Source: Ktedonobacterales bacterium (GTDB taxonomy: Bacteria; Chloroflexota; Ktedonobacteria; Ktedonobacterales; DATBGS01). Taken from it: a stretch of DNA of 64,000 nucleotides. Below the pieces are notes generated by a model that saw nothing but the letters and a program-made list of their open reading frames with translations, made no database searches and had not been told where the DNA came from. Every line of letters starts with the position of its first letter. The stretch's first letter is position 1. The position numbers and the translations under genes were made by a program. The stretch is from assembly GCA_036557285.1 (NCBI GenBank), contig DATBHW010000076.1:62001-126000 (forward strand). Direction: 5' to 3'. Shown in pieces: positions 1 to 9,231 of the stretch.

Positions 1-684
1 AGCTATCGTCTGATTGACATAGTGAAACGACCCCAGGATGCCCTGCTCTTCGGCGTCAAATAACACAAACTTGAGCGTGCGCGCAGGCCAGCTATGGCTG
101 CTGCGCCAGTGGTTCGCCAGCGCCTTTGCCAACCCCAGCATAATCATGCAGCCGCTGGCGTCATCATAGGCGGACTCCGTAGAGTTGGCAAAGCCGTCGT
201 AATGGCAGCCGATCATCACTATTTGTTCTGGATGTGTCGCGCCAGCCACTGTCACCTCTACATTGACCGCCGGAACAACGGCTGGCCTTCCGTCGTACCC
301 CTGGATGGAAAAAGGGTCTTTAGCAACTGTTGGCCCAAAGCCATCCAGTTGCTTCAGGATTTCCGCCGTCCAGGCGTTGGCAAAGTCATCATGTCCTGGC
401 TTTTTATTCCCCTGCCCGGCCTCACGCGCCTGATACCCTATCGCCAGGCGCACAAGCTGACTATAGATATAATCGCAATCCACCGCCAGCGAAGGCGGAA
501 ACCCGGCAATCTGCTGGCTCAGCGGCGCGCAGCTTTGCCCGGTAGGGGGCAGCGGACCAGGAAGGGTAGGTGTTGTGGTTGTCTGGTTCGGCGTACTCTG
601 CGTGCAACTGCCCAGCGCCAGACACAAACAGAACGCCAGGCCCCAACGTCGGCGTGATTTGAGCGAGGTCTTAGACAAGAACAT
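1..684 (-). CDS. M28-family zinc aminopeptidase lipoprotein (3' end outside window)
   Basis: I translated the minus strand from 684 to the left edge: 228 codons, open at position 1, so the C-terminus is missing. A basic N-terminus (KSRRR), a hydrophobic stretch and the lipobox LALGSC (Cys27) predict a lipoprotein exported by Sec. A Thr/Pro-rich linker follows. The M28 hallmarks are HYDGFANST, then YDDASG (bridging Asp) and DAEEQGILGS (catalytic Glu and ligand Glu), so it should be a co-catalytic two-zinc exopeptidase acting outside the membrane on peptides. ATG 684 is preferred over ATG 690 because AAAAGG lies six bases upstream of 684 but touches 690. The second metal-binding half lies outside the window. 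It stands alone, separated from the acyl-CoA ligase by a repeat. Confidence 0.85.
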   Translation of the reverse strand, partial: MFLSKTSLKSRRRWGLAFCLCLALGSCTQSTPNQTTTTPTLPGPLPPTGQSCAPLSQQIAGFPPSLAVDCDYIYSQLVRLAIGYQAREAGQGNKKPGHDDFANAWTAEILKQLDGFGPTVAKDPFSIQGYDGRPAVVPAVNVEVTVAGATHPEQIVMIGCHYDGFANSTESAYDDASGCMIMLGLAKALANHWRSSHSWPARTLKFVLFDAEEQGILGSFHYVNQTIA

Positions 685-796
685 AAGCATCCTTTTCCAA
701 GCACATGAGACACATTGGAGGATTACGTGCGCTCTCTCAAGATATGATTATTTTTTTCAATGCTACCTGACAGCCTCAAGAATATGAACAGGAGAA

Positions 797-914
797 CACA
801 TGCAGCGCCGCCTAGAAGGGACACGCGAGCGACCAACGGGAGCGAGGACCTCTCGCTCGACGAGGCATAGCCGAGGCAAGCGGCCCTCCCCGAAGGGGCG
901 CGGCGCTGCATGTG
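797..914. repeat. short palindromic-ended repeat, diverged member (R1)
   Basis: The ends are inverted: CACATGCAGCGCCGC at the left and GCGGCGCTGCATGTG at the right. The interior carries GCGAGCGACCAACGGGAGCG, the core found in both orientations in the copies near 16500, 20220, 37140 and 48400. This copy is shorter (about 118 bp) and I found no flanking direct repeat. It occupies the 260-bp gap between the M28 gene and the acyl-CoA ligase. Open frames across it are repeat artefacts. Confidence 0.75.
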
Positions 915-950
915 ACCACTGCTGCGCCGTCAAAGTTTTGTGGGCGATTC

Positions 951-2534
951 TTAGCGGCTCTTCGCGCGTAGAATCTTGCGGTCAATTTTGCCGATGGGAT
1001 TGCGCGGCAGCGCCGGGATGAACTCGACAAAGGACGGGGTTTTATAGTTTGCCAGATACTGCCGACTGAAATCCATCACTTCTTCGGCTGTGGCCTGTTT
1101 GCCGTCCTGCAACACGACGTAAGCCAGCACCTCTTCGCCCAGGCGCTCTGATGGCACGCCGATCACCGCGCATTCCAGCACCGCCGGATGGCGCATCAAG
1201 ACCTCTTCTACATCACGCGGATAAATATTGAGGCCGCCGCGAATGATCAGGTCTTTCTTGCGTTCGACAATATAGATGTAGCCCTCTTCATCCAGCTTTG
1301 CCATATCGCCGGTGTGCAGCCAGCCGCCGCGCAGTGCCTGCGCCGTCTCATCCGGCATATTGTAATATTCTTGCATGAGATTGGGGCCGCGCACCAGCAG
1401 TTCGCCCACCTCGCCAACCGGGAGATCGTTGTCGTTATCATCCACCACGCGCACCTCCACCCCCTGCAACGGCTTGCCAACGGAGCCAGGCTTACGCACC
1501 ATATCAACCGCGTGGCCGGAAACCGCCGTTGTCGCCTCGGAAAGACCGTAGCCCTCGCGGATAGGACAGTTGAAACGTTTCTCGAAGCCCTCCAGCACGC
1601 TCACCGGCAGCGGCGCCGAGCCACTGACCACAAACTCCAGGCTGCTGGTATCGTACTTCTCCGCATCGGAGAAATTGAGCATGGCGACAAACATAGCTGG
1701 CACACCGGCGAATCCAGCAACGCGATGCTTCTCAATCAGTTGAAATACCTGCTCAAGCTCGAAGCGAGCCACCATCACAGTTTTCGTGCCGCTCAGATAC
1801 GCGACGTTCGAGACGGTAATGCCAAACGCATGCGCCAGGGGCAGTACCGCCAGCGACGCCCTCCCCCTGGTAATTTCCGTATCATCCCCAGCACCAGCAA
1901 TGGCGTTGGAGATCAGGTTGCGATGGCTGAGCAGCACCCCCTTGGGGCGTCCTGTCGTGCCGGAGGTATAGAGAATGACCGCCCGTTCTTCCGGCTTGAT
2001 CTCCACCGCTGGGAGGGTATCCGGTTGATTGGCAACCAGCGCGTCATAGCCATGTACTTGATAGTCAGCGCCATCAGAAGCAGGCGCATCGCCCTGCTGG
2101 CCCACGACAATCACATGGCGCATGGAGGTCGCCTCTTTCACCCCCTCCTGCACAATATGCAAGACCCAGGTGCTGGTGAGAATGGCTACCGCCTGGGAAT
2201 TGGCGGCAATATAGGCCACCTCCGGCGGCTTCAGCAGGGGCAGAACCGGAATAGTGATCGCGCCGATGCGCGCCAGTGCCTGATAGCCGATCAGCACCTG
2301 CGGGTTATTCTGCATCATCACCATCACCCGATCCCCCTTCTTCACCCCCAGGCCCATCAAGGCATGGGCCAGTTTATTCGCCTCGCGGTCCACCTCCAGG
2401 TTGGTATACTCGCATTCACTGCCAGGGAACTCATAGACCAGCGAGATATATTCGCCAAAACGCTCACGGTTATAGCGGGCCAGGTCAGCCAGGGTTTCAG
2501 GAAGAGGGGGAATGTCCGTGTTTGCGCTGCTCAT
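951..2534 (-). CDS. acyl-CoA synthetase (AMP-forming ligase)
   Basis: This 527-residue ANL-superfamily enzyme would activate a carboxylic acid, probably a fatty acid, to its CoA thioester through an acyl-adenylate in the cytoplasm. The P-loop-like motif YTSGTTGRPKG lies near residue 190, the adenine-binding GYGLSEATT near 330, the GWLHTGDMA hinge region near 405, and the C-terminal lysine motif NPIGKIDRK near the end. Length is normal for the long-chain/medium-chain class. GGAGGACCGC directly precedes the ATG at 2534, so I chose this start over ATG 2546. It lies 99 bp downstream of the mocA-like gene on the same strand and may be read through from the cox operon, but its function has no obvious link to CO oxidation. 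Substrate chain length cannot be read from sequence. Confidence 0.9.
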   Translation of the reverse strand: MSSANTDIPPLPETLADLARYNRERFGEYISLVYEFPGSECEYTNLEVDREANKLAHALMGLGVKKGDRVMVMMQNNPQVLIGYQALARIGAITIPVLPLLKPPEVAYIAANSQAVAILTSTWVLHIVQEGVKEATSMRHVIVVGQQGDAPASDGADYQVHGYDALVANQPDTLPAVEIKPEERAVILYTSGTTGRPKGVLLSHRNLISNAIAGAGDDTEITRGRASLAVLPLAHAFGITVSNVAYLSGTKTVMVARFELEQVFQLIEKHRVAGFAGVPAMFVAMLNFSDAEKYDTSSLEFVVSGSAPLPVSVLEGFEKRFNCPIREGYGLSEATTAVSGHAVDMVRKPGSVGKPLQGVEVRVVDDNDNDLPVGEVGELLVRGPNLMQEYYNMPDETAQALRGGWLHTGDMAKLDEEGYIYIVERKKDLIIRGGLNIYPRDVEEVLMRHPAVLECAVIGVPSERLGEEVLAYVVLQDGKQATAEEVMDFSRQYLANYKTPSFVEFIPALPRNPIGKIDRKILRAKSR

Positions 2535-2633
2535 GCGGTCCTCCATGTAGGAAGCTTGAGGAAAGTTGAGGTGGTCGTATCAGAATGCTACCATTGATGA
2601 CCTTGTGGCGCAAGAGGGAGGCGCGCCAGGTTT

Positions 2634-3227
2634 CTATTCGCTGTCGGCCAATTTGGTGTAATCTGCCCAGGTATCCACGTCGCCGGGCAGCGGGCGGCCC
2701 ATCTCAACAGAGCGCACCCAGTCAGGGCGCTGATCGACCAGTTTCCAGGCAGCTTTGTCGCCATGCAGCGCCGCCAGATCAGGGAAAAGCTGGCGATCAA
2801 ACAGGAGGGGATGCCCAGGCGCGCCCTGATACGAGGCGATGACGATACGCCCCCGTTCAGCGCGCCAGGCAGCGGCCACGCGCCCGATAGCCTCAACGTC
2901 AACGCCTGGCTGGTCGCTGAGCAAGATCATCACACCCTCAGCCCGCTGGTCGGCTGCTGCCAAACCTGCCCGATAAGAAGCGGCGCAGCCCTCGCTGAAC
3001 TCGGTGTTCAGCACAGGCCGCGCGCGCCCCAGGGTCACACTCGCCAGAACGGTATCGCTGGCGTGGCCCAGGATGACCAGCACTTCATCAAGCGCCGGGC
3101 TGGCTTCGGCTTGAGCAATCGTCCAGCTCAGCAGCGTCGTCCCGCGATAGGACAAAAGCTGTTTGGGCTGGCCCAAACGTTTCGAGGAACCCGCCGCCAG
3201 CACCAGCGCGGTCAGAAAGCTATCCAT
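2634..3227 (-). CDS. mocA: MocA/MobA-like molybdenum-cofactor nucleotidyltransferase
   Basis: The 197-residue protein has the NTP-transferase signature LAAGSSKRLGQPKQLL at residues 10-25 and the metal-binding SDQPGV near 100. These are typical of MocA, which makes the cytosine dinucleotide form of molybdopterin (MCD) used by xanthine-dehydrogenase-family hydroxylases. CO dehydrogenase needs MCD, so a MocA at the end of a cox operon makes sense. The start lies two bases after the stop of the XdhC-YHS gene, which implies translational coupling. MobA (GTP-specific) or a different sugar nucleotidyltransferase is less likely in this setting. Confidence 0.85.
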   Translation of the reverse strand: MDSFLTALVLAAGSSKRLGQPKQLLSYRGTTLLSWTIAQAEASPALDEVLVILGHASDTVLASVTLGRARPVLNTEFSEGCAASYRAGLAAADQRAEGVMILLSDQPGVDVEAIGRVAAAWRAERGRIVIASYQGAPGHPLLFDRQLFPDLAALHGDKAAWKLVDQRPDWVRSVEMGRPLPGDVDTWADYTKLADSE

Positions 3228-3229
3228 CC

Positions 3230-4171
3230 CTACGACGCCTCGAACTTCGCCTGGCAGCCAGCGCAGCAGAAATAGTACATCTGCCCGTTGCGCTCGGTCT
3301 TGTAGGTTGCCGTAGCGATGTCCACCGTCATGCCGCAGATCGGGTCTATGGCTTCGGCGCGCGGAGCGGGAAGCTCATCCTGGGAGAGTCCTATTCGTTG
3401 GCGGCGAATATCCAGCAGCGCAGCCATGACGCTAAAAGCGATCTCCCCTGGCTGGAGCGCCCTGCCGGGCAGCCCTTGAGGTCGTTTCAGCCTCAATAGC
3501 TGCTCGGCAGAGACGCCTTGCTCCTCTAAGAACGCCTGGATGGCGGCCATGCGTTTCTTACTGGCAACCAGGCCAACATAGCTGGCCGGACTCTCCAGCG
3601 CGGCCTGGATGGCTGCCTCGTCGTAGGCGCCAAATGTCGCCACAACCACATAATTCCGGGCTGTTAGCTGCGGCTTGAGCGCCTCCAGGCTTTCCACGAG
3701 GCGATCAACCCCAGGGAAAGCCTGCATATCGGCATCAGGATCGCACGCCCAAACCTCAAAGTCGAGGAGGCTCCCCAGGCGGGCCAGCGTCCGGGCCACC
3801 GGAGAAGAGCCAACAACGACCAGTTCGACTTTGGGCAGAAAAGGCTCAACAAAGATTTGCAGTTCCCCCTGCCCTGCGCAGGTCATCGTCACCGGAATGA
3901 TCCCCGATTTGCGCGTGACATCCAGTTCGGCGTCCGGGCCTAATACCACCAGTCGCGGCAAGCCATCTGCCAGAGCGGCCAGGCTCTGGCGAACTACGGT
4001 GGGCTGCGCGCAATGGCCGCCCACCCAGCCCTCGATCTTCGCATCCGACGTAATAATCGCTCGCGCGCCCGGTGTGCCTGAAGTTGGTTGATTGGCGGCT
4101 ACCACCGTCGCCAGCGCGAATGGACGGCGCTCGGCGCGCAGCCTCTGGACTTCATCAAGGATGTCACGCAT
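3230..4171 (-). CDS. XdhC/CoxI-type Mo-cofactor chaperone fused to a YHS metal-binding domain
   Basis: Residues 1 to about 265 are an XdhC-family protein: an N-terminal part with GGHCAQPTV (in place of the usual SGGCVEG) and TCAGQGELQIFVEPF, then a Rossmann part with VVVGSSPVARTLARLG and YVGLVASKKRMAAI. XdhC proteins bind the Mo cofactor and promote its sulfuration and insertion. The last 38 or so residues (nt 3233-3346) form a YHS domain: DPICGMTVD followed by MYYFCCAGCQAKF, giving four cysteines for a metal ion. ATG 4171 is chosen because GAGGG precedes it and because it clears the end of coxG at 4183; the longer frame to 4231 would overlap coxG. CODH carries a Mo-S-Cu centre, so a fused metal-binding domain could serve copper or sulfur delivery; that role is inference. 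Confidence 0.85.
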   Translation of the reverse strand: MRDILDEVQRLRAERRPFALATVVAANQPTSGTPGARAIITSDAKIEGWVGGHCAQPTVVRQSLAALADGLPRLVVLGPDAELDVTRKSGIIPVTMTCAGQGELQIFVEPFLPKVELVVVGSSPVARTLARLGSLLDFEVWACDPDADMQAFPGVDRLVESLEALKPQLTARNYVVVATFGAYDEAAIQAALESPASYVGLVASKKRMAAIQAFLEEQGVSAEQLLRLKRPQGLPGRALQPGEIAFSVMAALLDIRRQRIGLSQDELPAPRAEAIDPICGMTVDIATATYKTERNGQMYYFCCAGCQAKFEAS

Positions 4172-4182
4172 TGGTCTTACCC

Positions 4183-4644
4183 TCAAGAGCTTGCCGTGGA
4201 CGCAGGGGTTTCCACCTTCTGGCGCACGCAATCAAAGAACCTGGCCGTCAGCTTCCGCGCAGTACCCTCCATCAAGCGAGCGCCTACGCTGGCTATCGTC
4301 CCGCTGACGTTGACATCCGCATGCCAATCCATGTGGGTGGCGTCCTCGGATTCAGCGGTCAGGTCCATAGCCCCTGTCAAATCCACCGCGCTGCCAGCGG
4401 CGACACCGTGACCCTTCACCACCGCATGCTCTGGCTCACGAAGCTCGGTGAGCGTCACATCCAGAGTGAAGGTAGCTTTCACCGCGCCGATCCCCACGCC
4501 GACCTTTGGCTTGAAGTGGTCTGGCGCCAGCACTTCCATGGACTGAAAGCCTGGAGCGCAGTTTGCCACCTGATGGGGATCGGTGAAGAACGCATAAATG
4601 GCCTTGATGGGCGCGTTGATTGATAGTTGACCCTCAAAGTGCAT
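4183..4644 (-). CDS. coxG: CoxG-like SRPBCC protein (CO dehydrogenase subunit G family)
   Basis: The 153-residue protein starts [33 protein letters not shown] and is a START/SRPBCC-fold member of the CoxG family from end to end. CoxG proteins accompany aerobic CO dehydrogenases and have been implicated in anchoring the enzyme to the membrane in Oligotropha-type systems. This one lacks a long C-terminal extension or transmembrane helix, so membrane recruitment, if any, would need a partner. GGAGGTATAGCCG precedes the ATG and contains the stop codon of coxL, so translation of the two is coupled. Confidence 0.85.
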   Translation of the reverse strand: MHFEGQLSINAPIKAIYAFFTDPHQVANCAPGFQSMEVLAPDHFKPKVGVGIGAVKATFTLDVTLTELREPEHAVVKGHGVAAGSAVDLTGAMDLTAESEDATHMDWHADVNVSGTIASVGARLMEGTARKLTARFFDCVRQKVETPASTASS

Positions 4645-4647
4645 CGG

Positions 4648-7014
4648 CTATACCTCCGCCAGTCCATGCTCTTCAAGAATCTTATGGACTTTCCAGGGGG
4701 TGATTGGGATGTCCAGGTGCGTTACCCCCAGGTGGCTCAGCGCATCCACGACGGCGTTAGCAATCGCGGGCGGCGCGCCCACGGTGGCCGACTCGCCTAC
4801 GCCCTTGGCCCCAAACGGATGATGGGGCGACGGCGTGCAGGTCTTGTCGGTCTCCCAGGCGGGCGTCTCCATTGACGTTGGCAGCAGATAATCCATGAAC
4901 GTACCCTGCTGGATGTTGCCGTTCTCGTCGTAGGTAATGGCCTCTAACAGAGCCGGGGCCATACCCATCGTCAGGCCGCCGTGAATCTGCCCCTCAACAA
5001 TCATCGGGTTGATGATGTTGCCGCAGTCGTCCACCGCCAGGAAGCGCCGAATCTTGACTTCGCCCGTTCCGCGATCAATATCCACAATACAGATGTACGC
5101 GCCGAAGGGGAAGGTCAGATTGGGCGGATCATAGTAATCAACCGCCTCCAGGCCAGCTTCCATCCCCTGCGGGTGGTTGGTGTAGGCGGCGAACGCCACG
5201 TCGGCCATCGTCTTGGAGCGTGTTGGAGCGCCTTTCACCTGGAACTGATAGTTGCCCCACTCGATGTCATCCGGGCTGGCCTCCAACAGATGCGCGGCGA
5301 TAGCCTTAGCCTTCTCACGAATCTTGCGCGCAGCCATCGCAGTAGCGGCTCCGGCGGTAGGTGTGCTGCGGCTGGCGTAGGTACCCAGGCCATAGGGAGC
5401 CGTGTCGGTATCGCCGTGTTCGACGACGATATTATCAACGGGCAACCCTAACTCTTCGGCCACAATTTGAGCAAAGGTTGTCTCGTGGCCCTGTCCCTGG
5501 CTCTGAACGCCAATGCGAACGATAGCGGAGCCGGTGGGATGAACACGGATTTCAGCACTGTCGAACATCTTGATGCCCAGGATGTCGAAGGTATTCGATG
5601 GCCCAGCGCCGACAATTTCCGTGAAGGTGCAGATGCCGATGCCCATCAACTCGCCCCTGGCGCGCTTCTCGGCCTGCTCGCGGCGCAGGTCCGCATAGCC
5701 AATCTTCTCCATCGCCAGCTTGAGCGCCCCCGCATAGTTCCCGCTGTCATATTCCCAGCCGGTGGGGGACTTGTAGGGGAACTTCTCAGGAGGAATGAAG
5801 TTTTTCATGCGCAGCGCCGCCGGGTCCACCTTCAACTCCTGCGCCATCCTATCCACGATGCGCTCGATGGCATGCACCGCTTCGGTGACACGGAACGAGC
5901 AGCGATAGGCTACGCCACCTGGCGGCTTATTCGTGTAGACCCCATCTACCTCGACGTGCGCCGCCTCCATCGCATACGAGCCGGTACACACGTTAAACAG
6001 CCCGGCGGGGAACTTGGACGGGTTGGCCGCCGCATCAGCCGACCCATGATCGGCCAGCGTCTTGACACGCAGCGCCGTGATGGTGCCGTCACGCTTGCCA
6101 GCCAGTTCCACATCCATATGATAATCGCGGGCAAAGCTATCCGCTTGCAGATTCTCGGAGCGATCTTCGATCCACTTCACCGGATGGCCCGTCAGCACCG
6201 AAGCCGCCGTAGCGATCACGTAGCCTGGATACACCGGCACTTTGCCGCCAAAGCCGCCGCCAATGTCGGGCGAGATGATGCGAATCTTATGCTCAGGAAT
6301 CTGGCCCACTGCCGAGGCAGCCGTCACCAGCGAGAACACGGTGCGGATGGCATGCGGCGCCTGGGTCGTCATCCAGACGGTCAGCTTGCCGCTCACCCTA
6401 TCAAACGAGGCCACGCAGCCGCACGTCTCGATGGAGGAGACGTGGATGCGCGGGAGATACATATGCTCTTTGACGACCACCTCGGCCTCGTTGAAGAGTT
6501 GATCGGTGCGCGCCTTGTCGCCGCTCTCCCAATGCCAGATATGGTTGGTATTTTTGTCAGCGTGGTCCGGGCGAACCAGCGGCGAAGACGGGTCCAGGGC
6601 TTTGTAGGGGTCCACTACCGGCGGCAGCGGCTCGTAGTCCACTTCGACCAGCGCCACCCCATCGGCGGCAATATACCGCTCGGTGGCGATGACCGCCGCC
6701 ACTTCCTGCGCCTGATAGACCACGCGATCTATCGGCAGCACCATCTGCGTATCGCTCATCAGCGTTGGCATCCAGGCCAGCTTATACGCATCCAGGTCTT
6801 TGCCGGTAATGACCGCCAGCACGCCAGGCAGCGCCAGCGCCTTGCTGGCGTCAATGCTCGTTATCTTTGCGTGGGCATAGGGGCTGCGCACGATGTCCAT
6901 ATAAAGCATGCCAGGCAGCTTGAGATCATCAACATAATTGCCCTTGCCGCGAATGAACCGGGGGTCTTCTTTGCGTTTGACGCTACGCCCGTAGCCTCCT
7001 ACGTCAGTTGCCAT
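4648..7014 (-). CDS. coxL: aerobic CO dehydrogenase large subunit, form I (CoxL)
   Basis: The 788-residue molybdopterin-binding subunit carries the form I signature AYRCSFR at residues 369-375. Cys372 would hold the copper of the Mo-S-Cu centre; form II and other homologues have AYRGAGR-type loops instead. The Mo-pterin binding glycines GGGFGGK (252-258), the GQGHETTF segment (507-514) and the catalytic GVGES with Glu741 are all present. The enzyme oxidises CO with water to CO2 and passes electrons through CoxS and CoxM to the respiratory chain. GGAGGTATAAACGC precedes ATG 7014. Gene order coxM-coxS-coxL is the classical one. Nothing is truncated; length is close to the roughly 800 residues of characterised CoxL. 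Confidence 0.96.
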   Translation of the reverse strand: MATDVGGYGRSVKRKEDPRFIRGKGNYVDDLKLPGMLYMDIVRSPYAHAKITSIDASKALALPGVLAVITGKDLDAYKLAWMPTLMSDTQMVLPIDRVVYQAQEVAAVIATERYIAADGVALVEVDYEPLPPVVDPYKALDPSSPLVRPDHADKNTNHIWHWESGDKARTDQLFNEAEVVVKEHMYLPRIHVSSIETCGCVASFDRVSGKLTVWMTTQAPHAIRTVFSLVTAASAVGQIPEHKIRIISPDIGGGFGGKVPVYPGYVIATAASVLTGHPVKWIEDRSENLQADSFARDYHMDVELAGKRDGTITALRVKTLADHGSADAAANPSKFPAGLFNVCTGSYAMEAAHVEVDGVYTNKPPGGVAYRCSFRVTEAVHAIERIVDRMAQELKVDPAALRMKNFIPPEKFPYKSPTGWEYDSGNYAGALKLAMEKIGYADLRREQAEKRARGELMGIGICTFTEIVGAGPSNTFDILGIKMFDSAEIRVHPTGSAIVRIGVQSQGQGHETTFAQIVAEELGLPVDNIVVEHGDTDTAPYGLGTYASRSTPTAGAATAMAARKIREKAKAIAAHLLEASPDDIEWGNYQFQVKGAPTRSKTMADVAFAAYTNHPQGMEAGLEAVDYYDPPNLTFPFGAYICIVDIDRGTGEVKIRRFLAVDDCGNIINPMIVEGQIHGGLTMGMAPALLEAITYDENGNIQQGTFMDYLLPTSMETPAWETDKTCTPSPHHPFGAKGVGESATVGAPPAIANAVVDALSHLGVTHLDIPITPWKVHKILEEHGLAEV

Positions 7015-7034
7015 TGCGTTTATACCTCCGCTTG

Positions 7035-7529
7035 CTATGCCGTTGGCGCGCCTGTCGCTGCGGGTTCGCGCATCTTCTTGCCAGCCGAATCAATTGCTTT
7101 GACGATGTTGACATAGCCGGTGCAGCGGCAGAGATTGCCCGAAATAGCCCGGCGTATCTCAGCTTCCGAGGGGTTGGGATTCTGCTCCAACAGCGCCTTG
7201 CCAACCAGCATCATGCCTGGAGTGCAGAAGCCGCACTGCAAGCCATGCTCCTCGAAAAAGCCTTGCTGGATGGGATGCAACTGGCCGTTTTGTTCCAAAC
7301 CCTCCACCGTCTGAATCTCGGCCCCATTGACCTGAACCGCCAGCAAGGTGCAGGATTTGGCCGGAGTCCCATTGATCAACACGGTGCAGGCGCCGCAGCT
7401 TGTGGTATCACAGCCGATATGCGTACCCGTCAGGTTGGCAACTTCACGAATGAAATGGACCAGCAGCAGGCGCGGCTCAACTTCCGCCTGATGCGCTTCG
7501 CCATTGATCGTTAGTGTGACGTGGGTCAT
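7035..7529 (-). CDS. coxS: CO dehydrogenase small subunit, two [2Fe-2S] clusters (CoxS)
   Basis: The 164-residue protein has an N-terminal plant-type ferredoxin domain (cysteines 40, 45, 48 and 60, motif [13 protein letters not shown]) and a C-terminal four-helix [2Fe-2S] domain (cysteines 99, 102, 134 and 136, motifs QCGFCTPGM and LCRCTGY). All eight ligands are intact. It transfers electrons from the Mo-Cu site in CoxL to FAD in CoxM. GGGAGGAGCAAATTG precedes ATG 7529, which overlaps the coxM stop by one base (TGATG), so the two are coupled. A TTG three bases upstream is a worse start. Confidence 0.96.
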   Translation of the reverse strand: MTHVTLTINGEAHQAEVEPRLLLVHFIREVANLTGTHIGCDTTSCGACTVLINGTPAKSCTLLAVQVNGAEIQTVEGLEQNGQLHPIQQGFFEEHGLQCGFCTPGMMLVGKALLEQNPNPSEAEIRRAISGNLCRCTGYVNIVKAIDSAGKKMREPAATGAPTA

Positions 7530-8404
7530 CAATTTGCTCCTCCCGTAGCACGCTGGGCCGCCTTGCGCAGCGCCCGCGCGGTGAGCGCCCGGACCACAGC
7601 CCGCTTGTACTCGGCAGGGCCGCGCAAGTCCGATGTCGGTTCGGCGGCGTCTCCCGCAAGTCGCGCGGCCTCGCGGATGGTCTGGTCGTCCAGACGCTTG
7701 CCGATCAAAAATTGTTGAGCAGCGCCCGCCCGCAGCGACCTGGGGCCGACATTGGTAAGCGCCAGTCCGGCTTGCGCGCAGACATCCCCATTCATCGTGA
7801 CCTGCGCAGCCACAGCGGCAACAGCGTAATCACCCACTTTGCGCTCAAACTTCACATAGGCCGAGCCGCTGTGTGGGGCTGGCTGCGGGACATGAATCTC
7901 TACCAGCACTTCATCGGGGGCCAGGCTCGTCTCGAACGTATCCACCAGAAAATCATCAACTGAAATGCGGCGCTGGCCTCTGGGGCCGATTGCCACCATC
8001 TGCGCGCGCAGGGCCAGCATCATTGCCGGGTGATCGTTCGCCGGGTCAGCATGGGCGAGGTTGCCGCCAAGGGTGGCAAAGTTGCGCACCACTGGGTCGG
8101 CCACCACCTCACTTGCCTCGACAATGCCCGGATAACGCTGTCGGACCAGCGGTGAATGCTCCAGGGTGGCCTCACGCACCATAGCCCCAATGACCAGAGC
8201 GCCGTCGCGTTCTTCCAGAGTGGTCAGGCCAGGCACCTTTTGCAGATCGATCAGGTGGTTGGGGGAAGCCAGGCGCAGCTTCATCAATGGGATGAGACTC
8301 TGGCCTCCGGCCATCAGCTTGCTTTCTGCCCCATGTTGTTGCAGCAGGCTGAGAGCCTCAGACATGCTTGTAGGAGCATAATACTGAAACGGGGGTGGGA
8401 TCAC
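7529..8404 (-). CDS. coxM: CO dehydrogenase FAD-binding medium subunit (CoxM)
   Basis: The 291-residue protein shows both FAD-pyrophosphate signatures of this family, AGGQSLIPL (32-40) and [11 protein letters not shown] (111-121), followed by the C-terminal CO_deh_flav domain. It accepts electrons from CoxS and reduces quinone or another carrier. The start is a GTG at 8404 preceded by a near-perfect Shine-Dalgarno AAAGGAGGTG. It is the first gene of the cox operon; the 173 bp upstream separate it from the response regulator gene on the same strand. Confidence 0.95.
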   Translation of the reverse strand: MIPPPFQYYAPTSMSEALSLLQQHGAESKLMAGGQSLIPLMKLRLASPNHLIDLQKVPGLTTLEERDGALVIGAMVREATLEHSPLVRQRYPGIVEASEVVADPVVRNFATLGGNLAHADPANDHPAMMLALRAQMVAIGPRGQRRISVDDFLVDTFETSLAPDEVLVEIHVPQPAPHSGSAYVKFERKVGDYAVAAVAAQVTMNGDVCAQAGLALTNVGPRSLRAGAAQQFLIGKRLDDQTIREAARLAGDAAEPTSDLRGPAEYKRAVVRALTARALRKAAQRATGGAN

Positions 8405-8489
8405 GGGTTGTCACCTCCTTTGGTGTAGAGCGTCGAACCAACACACAACCATAACCGGATGCGACGATTTGGGCTTCTTTGCCTGGGGA

Positions 8490-8507
8490 TATGCTTACAC
8501 TAGCATA
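8490..8507. promoter_or_regulatory. dyad in the coxM leader, candidate regulator site
   Basis: TATGCT-tacact-AGCATA is a perfect 6-bp dyad with a 6-base spacer, about 85 bp upstream of the coxM GTG. A second dyad, GGCTCA-gattt-TGAGCC, lies at 8536-8552, close to the response-regulator stop. I could not recognise a clean sigma-70 promoter here. The dyad is a candidate site for the adjacent NarL-type regulator, but this rests on position alone. Confidence 0.35.
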
Positions 8508-8577
8508 CGCGAATACGATACAGAAAGGGACATCTGGCTCAGATTTTGAGCCGATGGGCGCACGCGCACGCGCCAGA

Positions 8578-9231
8578 TTAGACGAGTCCGCGTCGTACCG
8601 CTTCGGCGGCAGCCTGGGCGCGGGTCATCACCCCCAGTTGATCGAAGATATGCTGAACCTTGCGCTTGATGCTGGCTTTGCTCCAGCCGAGTTCTCTGGC
8701 GATCTCTTCATTGCTGGCCCCCGCCGCCACGCGCTGAAGCACCTGAATATCCTGATCGCTCAGACCGATTTCCTGCTGAATGTGCTGGTAGCGGACCTGG
8801 GCAAACTGGCGCAGCATCCGCTCCAGGAGTTCCGGGCTGATCAGCCGCTCCCCGCGATGAACGGCCCGAATGGTCCAGACCAGCGTTTCATCAGAGACGC
8901 TTTTCAGCAGGTATGCCTGCGCCTCGGCCTGCAACGCGCCTATCAGATACTCGTCGTCGTCATAGCTGGTAAGAATAATGATGCGAATCTGCGGGTACTC
9001 TCGATGAATCTGGCGAGCCATCTCAATGCCCGTAATGCCCGGCAGCCGAATATCGAGCAGCACGATGTCGGGCGTATCCTGCTTCAGTGCAGCGAACGCT
9101 TGCTGCGCGTGGCCTGCTTCCGCGATGATCTGCAAATCGGCGTGGTTGGAGAGCAAACTGCGCAGCCCCTGGCGAACGACTGGATGATCGTCAACGATGA
9201 GGATGCGAATCGGCTGCCTGGATGTGTCCAT
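8578..9231 (-). CDS. NarL/LuxR-family response regulator
   Basis: The 217-residue protein has a receiver domain (ILIVDDHPVVRQGL, phospho-acceptor Asp in IVLLDIRLPG, Lys in YLLKS) and a C-terminal LuxR-type helix-turn-helix (VAAGASNEEIARELGWSKASIKRKVQHIFDQLGV). ATG 9231, with AAGGA eight bases upstream, is preferred to the TTG at 9258. It overlaps the kinase gene by about 41 bp, so the pair is translationally coupled. It lies directly upstream of coxM on the same strand, which makes control of CO oxidation by this system a reasonable inference. Confidence 0.92.
   Translation of the reverse strand: MDTSRQPIRILIVDDHPVVRQGLRSLLSNHADLQIIAEAGHAQQAFAALKQDTPDIVLLDIRLPGITGIEMARQIHREYPQIRIIILTSYDDDEYLIGALQAEAQAYLLKSVSDETLVWTIRAVHRGERLISPELLERMLRQFAQVRYQHIQQEIGLSDQDIQVLQRVAAGASNEEIARELGWSKASIKRKVQHIFDQLGVMTRAQAAAEAVRRGLV

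Noticed and set aside
1188-2597. 469-codon plus-strand open frame opposite the acyl-CoA ligase
   Set aside because: Same reason: antisense shadow of a well-supported ANL enzyme with no ribosome-binding site or domain.
5467-7116. 549-codon plus-strand open frame opposite coxL
   Set aside because: It is the antisense shadow of a certain gene with conserved motifs. Its product is rich in His/Arg with no domain, as expected from the complement of GC-rich codons.
4648-8404. Xanthine or other purine dehydrogenase identity for the Mo-hydroxylase operon
   Set aside because: AYRCSFR in the large subunit and the coxM-coxS-coxL order identify CO dehydrogenase.
8536-8552. Stem GGCTCA-n5-TGAGCC as terminator of the response regulator gene
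   Set aside because: Only six base pairs and no T-run follow on the minus strand; too weak to call.
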